A DNA stretch of 64,000 nucleotides from Psychromonas ossibalaenae ATCC BAA-1528 (GTDB taxonomy: Bacteria > Pseudomonadota > Gammaproteobacteria > Enterobacterales > Psychromonadaceae). Below, in pieces: positions 8,214-15,917 of the stretch (the stretch's first letter is position 1; each line of letters begins with the position of its first letter). The stretch is from positions 1 to 64,000 of the forward strand of contig NZ_KB906983.1 of NCBI RefSeq assembly GCF_000381745.1. Direction: 5' to 3'. Under the pieces are notes generated by a model. The model was not told where the DNA came from, searched no databases, and saw only the letters and a list, made by a program, of their open reading frames with translations. Position numbers and translations under genes: made by a program.

Positions 8214-8249
8214 AGGCGCTGTTTACCACAAACAGCGCCTTTCTTTTTT
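8214..8249 (+). terminator. Intrinsic terminator after the zinc-ribbon gene
   Basis: Perfect 11-bp arms AGGCGCTGTTT and AAACAGCGCCT, with loop ACCAC, are followed by TTCTTTTTT. Confidence 0.85.
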
Positions 8250-9092
8250 AAGCGCATAGAAATAGATGACCCAAAATAGTGCGTCATGCACTTGTGTGGT
8301 GCGTTGCTTTGTATTTTTTGCATAAAATACGCTGTTTTTAAAATCTACTGCAGCTACAAAAAAGCATTCTAGGTGTTGATAATAGAGGCTTTTCTTACTC
8401 ATTAATGAGTATTTGTTTTTGCTGGCATATAAATTGCTCTAAACAACAGTCTGCTGTGTCGAGATTGAATGATTTATAAATAAGAATGAGATTTAAACCG
8501 CTAATTTTTATCTTTATTTATTTTTCTGGCATGCAGTTTGTTAAAACTAAAGTCGGGATGGATATTTGTCATGCAGACTGGTTTTATCTGCAGGTACTGC
8601 CTGCGTATGCTCGTAAGGCTTTGTAAATGTTTGTTTGCATTTCGTATGTGATTGTTTATTAAATGTATTTTGTGTGGTTGTAGGTGTGCCTGATGCTTGG
8701 TTGTATGTAAAACGGCAAGTTATATCATGCTGTTTGTACTGAGGAAATCTGGCTGTTGTTACGCGGTTGTAAGATTATTGTTATTTTTGTCTAAAAAGTG
8801 ACCTGCTCTGCAGTATGAAAAATAAACAATGACAAGCATCACTATTTGTATCTGCACGCTTATTTTTCTTGAAAATTCATCTGTATAAACAATTACCAGC
8901 AATTGCAGTGGGCATAAAATTTACTTTCAGTGACGTCTTTAGCCGAGTTTAATACGGATAAATGCGTGCCTGAAGCGGTTACAAAACGATTACATTATTA
9001 AGCAAGACGGCTTATCCGGCGTCTGTTTTCATACTAGTTAGTGGCTTTAGAAGCGTCAAAGCTTAGTCAATAAATAAATTATAAGGGTTTAT
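8250..9092. other. Long gene-free leader region upstream of the alanine symporter
   Basis: This is 843 bp without a supportable gene. It contains the perfect 14-bp palindrome ACTCATTAATGAGT at 8397-8410 and a stretch around 8620-8790 that is markedly rich in T and G on the plus strand. The conserved cores of a glycine riboswitch were looked for and not found. It may hold the symporter promoter and a long leader, or a small RNA. Nothing more can be supported. Confidence 0.4.
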
Positions 9093-10661
9093 ATGCAGGA
9101 ATTTGTTGGGTTTTTAAACGGTATAATCTGGAGTCCGGTGCTTATCTACCTTTGTTTAGGTGCTGGGTTATTTTATTCAATCATGACGCGGTTTGTACAG
9201 CTTCGACTTTTTAAAGAGATGCTGCGCTTACTGTTTTCTGGAAAAAGCTCCAGCAGCGGGATCAGTTCATTTCAGGCTCTAGCAGTATCTTTATCCGGCC
9301 GTGTTGGTACGGGTAATATTGCCGGTGTTGCCGCTGCTATTGGTTTCGGTGGGCCTGGTGCTGTTTTCTGGATGTGGGTGGTTGCCTTTTTAGGCGCATC
9401 AACAGCTTATGCAGAATCAACGCTTGCACAAATCTATAAAGAAAAAGAAGATGGACAGTTCCGAGGCGGGCCTGCTTATTATATTGAAAAAGCGATGGGA
9501 CAGAAATGGTATGCATGGATTTTTGCCATTGCCACTATTCTAGCCTGCGGTGTGCTGCTTCCTGGTGTACAGTCAAACAGTATCGGTAATGCTGTTGAGA
9601 ATGCTTTTGGTACAGGCGGCATGATTGAAACCGGTATTGGCGTATTTAGTTTTGCTAAAATTGTAACCGGTGCAGGTACAGCAATCATTCTTGGGTTTAT
9701 TGTTTTTGGCGGTGTTAAACGTATTGCTAATTTCACTCAGGTTGTTGTTCCGTTTATGGCACTTGCTTATATCATTGTTGCTTTTATCATTATTTTACTG
9801 AATATCAGTGAAGTTCCCGGCATATTTAAACTGATCGTTTCTGATGCCTTTACACCAATGGCTGGTTTTGGTGCCGCTATTGGTTGGGGAGTGATGCGTG
9901 GTATCTATTCAAATGAAGCAGGGCAGGGAAGTGGTCCTCACGCAGCGGCTGCCGCCAACGTTGACCATCCAGCACAGCAGGGCTTAGTACAGGCATTTTC
10001 TATCTATATTGATACGTTACTGGTTTGTTCTGCAACTGCATTTATGATTCTTCTTACCGGTGCATACAATGTTCACGGCGCTGCTCCTGACACCTTTGTT
10101 GTTCAGAATATCGCCGCTGAGGTCAGTGCAAATGGTCCGATCTTTACCCAGATGGCTATTGAGCAGACATTCCCGGGTATAGGGAAAATGTTTATTGCAC
10201 TTGCTTTGTTTTTCTTCGCTTTTACAACGATTCTGGCTTATTACTATATCGCCGAAACTAACATCGCATATTTACGCCGTACGATAAAAGTGCCGGGCAT
10301 GGTGTTTGTGCTTAAGCTGGTCCTGATGTCAGCGGTGTTTTACGGTACTGTGAGAACAGCCAATTTAGCCTGGGCAATGGGGGATGTTGGTGTTGGTTTA
10401 ATGGCATGGTTAAATATTGTCGGTATTTTAATTATCTTCTTTATGGCAAAACCGGCAATCGTCACCTTAAAAGATTATGAAGCGCAGATGAAAGCCGGTG
10501 TTAAAAAGTACAGCTTTAACCCTGTTGCGCTGGGTATTAAAGGTGCTGACTACTGGGAGGGCCGCTATAAGAAACAACGCGGCCAGTTAGGTACTCAACC
10601 AGAGAACTCAGAAACAGATAAGAATGAACAGCCCGATCTGGCGCTTAACTCTGTTAAGTAG
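9093..10661 (+). CDS. Alanine/glycine:cation symporter (AGCS family)
   Basis: This is a 522-residue inner-membrane sodium:amino-acid symporter with about 10-11 hydrophobic segments. Family signatures are visible: SSFQALAVSLSGRVGTGNIAGVAAAI near residue 60, GGPGAVFWMWVVAFLGASTAYAESTLAQIYK, and ISNEAGQGSGP-like YSNEAGQGSGPHAAAAA near residue 275. The C-terminus is a hydrophilic glutamate/glutamine-rich tail. The substrate, probably alanine or glycine with Na+, is assigned by family. The ATG follows ATAAGGGTTTAT. It is monocistronic, flanked by a long leader and a terminator. Confidence 0.93.
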   Translation: MQEFVGFLNGIIWSPVLIYLCLGAGLFYSIMTRFVQLRLFKEMLRLLFSGKSSSSGISSFQALAVSLSGRVGTGNIAGVAAAIGFGGPGAVFWMWVVAFLGASTAYAESTLAQIYKEKEDGQFRGGPAYYIEKAMGQKWYAWIFAIATILACGVLLPGVQSNSIGNAVENAFGTGGMIETGIGVFSFAKIVTGAGTAIILGFIVFGGVKRIANFTQVVVPFMALAYIIVAFIIILLNISEVPGIFKLIVSDAFTPMAGFGAAIGWGVMRGIYSNEAGQGSGPHAAAAANVDHPAQQGLVQAFSIYIDTLLVCSATAFMILLTGAYNVHGAAPDTFVVQNIAAEVSANGPIFTQMAIEQTFPGIGKMFIALALFFFAFTTILAYYYIAETNIAYLRRTIKVPGMVFVLKLVLMSAVFYGTVRTANLAWAMGDVGVGLMAWLNIVGILIIFFMAKPAIVTLKDYEAQMKAGVKKYSFNPVALGIKGADYWEGRYKKQRGQLGTQPENSETDKNEQPDLALNSVK

Positions 10662-10682
10662 GTTGCACTAAGTCAGGTTATT

Positions 10683-10716
10683 AAAGCCCGATGCAGGTAA
10701 CTGTTTCGGGCTTTTT
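10683..10716 (+). terminator. Intrinsic terminator of the symporter gene
   Basis: AAAGCCCGA pairs with TCGGGCTTT and is followed by a short T run, between convergent symporter and asnC genes. Confidence 0.75.
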
Positions 10717-10717
10717 A

Positions 10718-11179
10718 TTAGGGCAGTACATCTCGATTAATCGGGTTTTGTAATGAGATTAAGGTTTCCGTTGACTGAATCGCATCAATGGCCTGTACTT
10801 TATTAATCAGGGTCATCTGCAGGTGGTCAATCGAACGTGTCATCAGCTTGATAAAAATACTGTAGTTTCCCGTGGTATAATAAGCCTCAACCACTTCTTC
10901 AAGCGCTTCTAATCTTTTAATAGTATCCGGGTAATCTTTCGCATTCTTCAGGTTAATACCAATAAAACAGCATACATCGTAACCCAGTGCTTTTGCATTA
11001 ATTGACACTTTGGTGCCTTCAATAATGCCTGCCTGCTTCATTTTTTCTATTCTTACATGAATAGTACCGGCACTAACTGAACAGTTTTTAGCCAGTTCCG
11101 CATAGGGAATACGTGCATTTTCAGATAATGCGTTAAGTATCTCTTTATCGAGATTATCGATCTCATAATTTGTCGTCAT
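10718..11179 (-). CDS. asnC: Lrp/AsnC family regulator AsnC
   Basis: This is 153 residues, as in E. coli AsnC. The N-terminal HTH (NLDKEILNALSENARIPYAELAKNC, SVSAGTIHVRIEKMKQAGII) is followed by an RAM/AsnC ligand-binding domain (GYDVCCFIGINLKNAKDYP, VVEAYYTTGNYSIFIKLM). It is divergent from asnA across 162 bp, the classic asnC-asnA arrangement in which AsnC activates asnA and responds to asparagine. Regulation is inferred from that known system. Confidence 0.93.
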   Translation of the reverse strand: MTTNYEIDNLDKEILNALSENARIPYAELAKNCSVSAGTIHVRIEKMKQAGIIEGTKVSINAKALGYDVCCFIGINLKNAKDYPDTIKRLEALEEVVEAYYTTGNYSIFIKLMTRSIDHLQMTLINKVQAIDAIQSTETLISLQNPINRDVLP

Positions 11180-11341
11180 ATTTTCTACCCGTAATTATTG
11201 ATTCCTCGGTTAATTGCTTATTTTATTGATGATTCTTTTTGTGTAAAGCTATTTTTGCTGGTGGATGTTGAGCTTTGTGGCTGGTTAGGTAATTATATTC
11301 CCAACTTCTTAAGCAAAAACTATTTATAGAGAAATAAAATT

Positions 11342-12343
11342 ATGACTAGCCAATACATTCAAAGCCAGCAGCAAATTAGTAAAGCCAAACAGATCTTTTC
11401 ATCTCAGCTAGAGCAGAAATTAGGACTCATTGAGGTACAGGCACCAATTCTGGCGAAAGTAGGGGACGGCATTCAAGACAACCTAAGCGGTTATGAAAAA
11501 GCGGTGTCAGTTAAAGTAAAATCGTTACCTGAACATGCACAAGATTATGAAGTGGTGCACTCGCTTGCTAAATGGAAGCGTAAAACGTTAGGTGAGCATG
11601 GTTTCAGTATTGGTCAGGGTATCTACACGCATATGAAAGCACTGCGCCCCGATGAAGAAGAATTAAGCCCGATTCATTCTGTTTATGTGGATCAGTGGGA
11701 CTGGGAGAAAGTGATTTGCGAAAGCACGGAACGTTCTTTAGAGTTTTTAAAAGAGACGGTCGGCACGCTGTATAGTGCAATTAAAGCAACAGAATCTCAA
11801 CTGGATGAAATGTACGCTCTGAAGCCGTTTTTACCGGAAACGATTACTTTTATCCATGCGCAGCAGCTTGCTGAGCAGCATCCTGAACTATCATCTAAAG
11901 ACCGTGAAAGAGCTGCCGTAAAAGAGTTCGGCGCGGTATTTTTAATAGGTATCGGCGGGCTGTTGTCAGATGGGAAGATTCATGATGTACGTGCACCGGA
12001 TTACGATGACTGGTCAAGTGCAACCTGTGATAAATATGCCGGACTAAACGGTGATATTTTAGTATGGAACCCAGTTTTACAAGATGTATTTGAAATATCT
12101 TCAATGGGTATCCGAGTCAGCCCGGAAGCATTACAGAAGCAGCTTAAAATCACCGGTGATGTTGACCGTTTAGAACTTGACTGGCATAAGATGTTATTAG
12201 AATCTAAATTACCGCAGACTATCGGCGGAGGTATCGGCCAGTCGCGTCTGGCTATGCTGTTATTACAAAAAGAGCACATTGGGCAGGTACAAGTTGGTGT
12301 CTGGTCAGATTGTCTGAAACAAAAAGTAGAAGCGATTCTTTAA
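11342..12343 (+). CDS. asnA: Aspartate-ammonia ligase (asparagine synthetase A)
   Basis: This is 333 residues, close to the usual 330. It makes asparagine from aspartate, ammonia and ATP, and its fold resembles class II aminoacyl-tRNA synthetases. Signatures include [60 protein letters not shown], and the C-terminal [23 protein letters not shown]. It starts at ATG 11342 after GAGAAATAAAAT. It faces asnC divergently and is probably its target. Confidence 0.96.
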   Translation: MTSQYIQSQQQISKAKQIFSSQLEQKLGLIEVQAPILAKVGDGIQDNLSGYEKAVSVKVKSLPEHAQDYEVVHSLAKWKRKTLGEHGFSIGQGIYTHMKALRPDEEELSPIHSVYVDQWDWEKVICESTERSLEFLKETVGTLYSAIKATESQLDEMYALKPFLPETITFIHAQQLAEQHPELSSKDRERAAVKEFGAVFLIGIGGLLSDGKIHDVRAPDYDDWSSATCDKYAGLNGDILVWNPVLQDVFEISSMGIRVSPEALQKQLKITGDVDRLELDWHKMLLESKLPQTIGGGIGQSRLAMLLLQKEHIGQVQVGVWSDCLKQKVEAIL

Positions 12344-12408
12344 AATAAAGCAGTACTCCGGCTGCAGTTATATTATGCCGGAGTGCTGCTGATTAAGGTG
12401 TACGGATT

Positions 12409-14073
12409 TTAATGAGCAACTGAGATAGCGGTATAAACATTATCTTCATAGAAGCCGATTAAATCAGGAATGCCGCTGCCGGTAACATCTGCAAATACCC
12501 GCACTGAGTTAGTACCACTCCAGCCTACATTTTTTGTAAACTGATGCCAGCCGAGATCATTTTCATCATTATGACGGTTTTCAGTCGTGTAAGACCAGAC
12601 GCCGTTTAAATGCTCAAAGCGTTCACCGGTGGAGTGTGCGATTACCACATCTTTATTGCCGATAGTGACAATATCAGATCTGCCGTTACCGTTCATATCA
12701 GCCAGACCTCGATAATGATCAGCATTGTCCCAGCCGTCGATAAAGCTGGCATGATTACCTTCTTCGTCTGTTTCCGGCCCTAACCAGGCTTTTGCTTCAG
12801 AAAATTCAGTGCCGTTGTTTTCTGCTACATAGATGGCATCAGCACCGAAAATAACTGCATCAGGGTAACCGTTACCTGTTACATCTCCGGCTAAGCGCAG
12901 GTATTGAGTCAGGCTGGAAGCAAAGTCATGGCCGTCTTCACTACCGTTAACAATAGCCGTTGCGCCGAACTGCTCCGAGTATTTGTGCATCGGGCCGAAT
13001 TTTCCGTCTTCAGCATACGCAACATAAACCCCGTCTTCACCAAAAGCGACAATATCGGCTTTACCGTTATCATTCATATCCTGCATCTGATAGACGTGAC
13101 GTTCTGCCGTCCAGCCGTCATCAGAAGCGAAATCAGCTGTCCATAGTTCAGCCTGGTAATTATTGGCCGCGCTGGCGACGTACACGCCGTCACCTGCAAA
13201 GCCGATTAACTCTGCTTTACCGTCGCCGTTAATGTCGGCGGTAGTGCGGTAATCTGCAGCGGTCCATGAACCGGCGGCTGGTAAGAAGTTGTCTGTCAGC
13301 AGTACCTTATCTTCAAACTGACTGGAGCCGTTACTGTAATCTGCATATACGCTGCCGGCCTGAAAACCGACAGCATCTGCTTTGCCGTCACCGTTTATAT
13401 CAGCTGCTGTTCTAACATCCTGATTTACCACCCAGCCTGCGCTGTTGGTAAACTGCTGTGTCCATACGCTTTCATTATCAATAATGGTGGACTCGAAGGT
13501 GTTTTCTCCTTCAACAAAAGTGTCCGCTCCAAACTCATTGTTGAAATAATAAGGAGCTGATGAGTCATTGCCTGCACCGCCGCGGTGCATATGGTAATTA
13601 CTCGTTACCAGGGTGTATGACTGGACAATAAATTCTCTATTGCGTACTTTTTCATCTAACAGTTCTTTGACATACGCTGCATTGGTGACAGTATCTGTTG
13701 ACTCCTCTTCTAGTAGAATCTGATCTTCAGGCACGCTGTATTTACTCATTAGAATATCACGCATTGCACCCGCTTCAGTTTTATCTGTAGCGACTTCACC
13801 TTCTACACAGAGCGGCACAGAAGTTGGGTTACCTTTACCCGAAACCACATAGAGAGGGTTTTCTTTTTTGCTGCCCTCTAAGTAAAGTCTGTCAACACGG
13901 CTTTCCAGTAAAAGTCTTGGAGAGCAGCTGGCATAGTTTACCTGCAGACCTAAGCCGATAACGATATCTGCGTCGGCAATGGTTTCTTCATTGATAATGG
14001 TTTCGTCATTATTACAGGCTGAAAGTAGAGATATGGTGATTAGAGACAGGCTTAGCGCTCTGATTTTTTTCAT
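12409..14073 (-). CDS. Lipoprotein with DUF218 (YdcF-like) domain fused to FG-GAP/VCBS repeats
   Basis: This is 554 residues. The N-terminus MKKIRALSLSLITISLLSAC is a lipoprotein signal with lipobox LSAC. Residues about 35-170 resemble the DUF218/YdcF fold (DADIVIGLGLQV, YVVSGKG, TEAGAMRDILMSKYSVPEDQ, ILLEEESTDTVTNAAYV, TLVTSNYHMHRG). From about residue 200 to the end there are six FG-GAP/VCBS-type repeats with calcium-loop motifs (DINGDGKADAVGF, DINGDGKAELIGF, DMNDNGKADIVAF, DVTGNGYPDAVIF, DMNGNGRSDIVTI, DVTGSGIPDLIGF), expected to fold as a beta-propeller. ATG 14073 suits the signal peptide and the GAGAGGATGG Shine-Dalgarno. It lies beside the lipase and cytolysin genes. The combined function is unknown. 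Confidence 0.85.
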   Translation of the reverse strand: MKKIRALSLSLITISLLSACNNDETIINEETIADADIVIGLGLQVNYASCSPRLLLESRVDRLYLEGSKKENPLYVVSGKGNPTSVPLCVEGEVATDKTEAGAMRDILMSKYSVPEDQILLEEESTDTVTNAAYVKELLDEKVRNREFIVQSYTLVTSNYHMHRGGAGNDSSAPYYFNNEFGADTFVEGENTFESTIIDNESVWTQQFTNSAGWVVNQDVRTAADINGDGKADAVGFQAGSVYADYSNGSSQFEDKVLLTDNFLPAAGSWTAADYRTTADINGDGKAELIGFAGDGVYVASAANNYQAELWTADFASDDGWTAERHVYQMQDMNDNGKADIVAFGEDGVYVAYAEDGKFGPMHKYSEQFGATAIVNGSEDGHDFASSLTQYLRLAGDVTGNGYPDAVIFGADAIYVAENNGTEFSEAKAWLGPETDEEGNHASFIDGWDNADHYRGLADMNGNGRSDIVTIGNKDVVIAHSTGERFEHLNGVWSYTTENRHNDENDLGWHQFTKNVGWSGTNSVRVFADVTGSGIPDLIGFYEDNVYTAISVAH

Positions 14074-14375
14074 AATTAATACCATCCTCTCAAGTTCAGT
14101 TCCAAATTAGACTGAAGAGGATATAAAGGAGTTGATAACCTTGTTCCGTGGTGCGAATAAAGTAACGCTGCTGTAATATTTCAACAATGTGGCAGTTTCT
14201 GAACTGTGATGTCGTGCGGCTATTCTTTAATCAAAAAATTATGTGAATAAACTCTGTTTTTTTTAATTTTAATATGATGATAAATGCGCTTTTATTGCCT
14301 GCTTTTTTTCTTGGCTGCTTATTCTCTGATTATTTATTTAACATGTTTAGTGTATAAGTTTTAGGAGGATTACAA

Positions 14376-14609
14376 GTGGTTACAATGTTACAGGTAGATA
14401 TTGACGGTATCAGTAGCTGTGGAGGATTTGTTTTGTTGCTAAGTTTTTTATTACAATTGTTTTGGGCCACTTACAGCACCGATATTATCTTTTTGCCTGC
14501 CGCTGACGAGTCGTTCTATAAGTCGTTTGGTAAAAGTGAAGGTGCCCGATTATTTCAGGCACCTGTTTTATTAAAGTTAAACTGCTTATTTAAAAGAAAA
14601 ACCGCTTAA
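14376..14609 (+). other. Doubtful 77-codon frame with a perfect Shine-Dalgarno
   Basis: AGGAGG at 14363-14368 lies 7 nt before a GTG at 14376, an unusually strong translation signal. The frame encodes one hydrophobic segment (GGFVLLLSFLLQLFWATYS). However, it runs through a plus-strand terminator-like hairpin at 14540-14571 and overlaps the 3' end of the lipase gene on the other strand by 24 bp. It is either a small membrane protein whose end is misplaced or a chance frame. Confidence 0.25.
14540..14571 (+). terminator. Terminator-like hairpin at the end of the lipase gene
   Basis: AGGTGCC (14540-14546) pairs with GGCACCT (14558-14564) and is followed by GTTTTATT on the plus strand. It lies just beyond the lipase stop, so it may act on both strands. 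Confidence 0.6.
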
Positions 14610-15836
14610 TGATAAACGGGTAATTTCCTCTGCCATTACTTTGTGCGTTTGTGTTGACGGGTGGGTAATGCCCCAGAACACATAACTATCCGCACCATCA
14701 GCAGCGCAGTCATTAGTTAAAGAATGGCTTAATAGGTAATCGATGGAATTACTGCGGTTAATATCTAAACATGCATCGGTTGTATTTTTAAAACCATATT
14801 TGTCAGGGTTCTGGATGGCATCATTAAATAAGGTATAAGTATCAAACAAAGAAATATTGACGCCTTGTACCGCGTAGTAATTAACCTGCTGCGCAATAAA
14901 CAGGTTAAAGGTTTCAATCTTTTGTTTAATCTTCAAGGCGTCGGCAGGATCACTGTATTTAAATTGTGGTGCTTTAGTTGCATCCGGCAGGTTAAGCACC
15001 AGAATATTCTGTGCACCGTTTTCAGTCAGTGTTTTCATCGCGGCGCTAAAGTCAGCCGACACATCGGCTACTGAACGATCGTAATTTACAAAATCATTTA
15101 ATCCGATTTCTAGTGTGAACAGGCTGTTTTTGGGCTGATAGTTTTTCGCCATTTTCATATACACTAAATAGGAGTCGATCTGATCATTAACACCCGATAA
15201 AGCCAGGTATTTAGTCTCTCCGGCTGCGCCGCCGACCGCCCAGTTGTATAAAGGAAGATCGTGTTTTTTAGCCAGGTATTCAGTCCATACCAAACCATTA
15301 CTGAAATGACCTAGGAACCATGAGTTACTGTTTGGAAACCTCCATTGTGAAGCGTTAAACATATTTCCAGTGTCTGAGATACTGTCACCGATACTAATAA
15401 TTTTATTAATGACCGGTGCTTGGTAACTGCTGTCATTTGTCCAGATTGAATGGTTATAGGAGAAGCGGTTATCGGATGCAAAATAGGTAATATCAGCCGC
15501 TTCATGGTTTACGTCTAAGGTTTTATCACAACGTGTTTTTATTTCATCCTGAGACCTGTCGGTATAGAACATATTTTTAAACGAGACAGAAGAGTACCAG
15601 TAGCCGGGCAGTTTATAATAACTGCCGTCGTCATTCAGCGCCCATTCCCAGTCTGTTGCCGGATCATTGTGATTGTAATGCGGGCGGTACCAGCATCTTA
15701 CATAAGTATAAGTGTCTGATGACTGTACACTTTTTACCTCAGCGGCAGTTATGCTTTCAGAAGTGACTGTTTCAGCTGCTGAAGCAAACGGGGACAGTGA
15801 AAGTAATAATGTTGTAACCAGTAAATTCTTTTTCAT
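14586..15836 (-). CDS. tlh: Secreted GDSL lipase/phospholipase, thermolabile hemolysin-like
   Basis: This is 416 residues, matching the roughly 418 of Vibrio thermolabile hemolysin/lecithinase. A signal peptide (MKKNLLVTTLLLSLSPFASA) precedes an N-terminal extension (YVRCWYRPHYNH), also typical of TLH. The SGNH hydrolase core has block I GDSISDTGN (catalytic Ser near residue 150), block II Gly in NWAVGGAAGE, block III GLNDF, and block V with the Asp/His region WGITHPSTQTH. The family hydrolyses phospholipids and lyses cells. The ATG at 15836 is chosen over 15848 because it opens the signal peptide. It lies 82 bp downstream of the cytolysin gene on the same strand, the same pairing as lecithinase and hlyA in V. 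cholerae. Confidence 0.88.
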   Translation of the reverse strand: MKKNLLVTTLLLSLSPFASAAETVTSESITAAEVKSVQSSDTYTYVRCWYRPHYNHNDPATDWEWALNDDGSYYKLPGYWYSSVSFKNMFYTDRSQDEIKTRCDKTLDVNHEAADITYFASDNRFSYNHSIWTNDSSYQAPVINKIISIGDSISDTGNMFNASQWRFPNSNSWFLGHFSNGLVWTEYLAKKHDLPLYNWAVGGAAGETKYLALSGVNDQIDSYLVYMKMAKNYQPKNSLFTLEIGLNDFVNYDRSVADVSADFSAAMKTLTENGAQNILVLNLPDATKAPQFKYSDPADALKIKQKIETFNLFIAQQVNYYAVQGVNISLFDTYTLFNDAIQNPDKYGFKNTTDACLDINRSNSIDYLLSHSLTNDCAADGADSYVFWGITHPSTQTHKVMAEEITRLSLSGFSFK

Positions 15837-15917
15837 GTATAAATCCATATAATTTTTGAGTAAAGAGTATTGCTGTGAATAAAATCCCGGGCAGTTTATT
15901 CCGCCCGGAAAGTGTTG

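Noticed and set aside
8111-8323. 70-codon frame on the minus strand after the zinc-ribbon gene
   Set aside because: It crosses a clear intrinsic terminator, overlaps the zinc-ribbon gene end, and has no protein-family pattern.
8860-9092. Glycine riboswitch before the alanine/glycine symporter
   Set aside because: The conserved aptamer cores of this riboswitch are not present, although such symporters are often glycine-controlled in Vibrio relatives.
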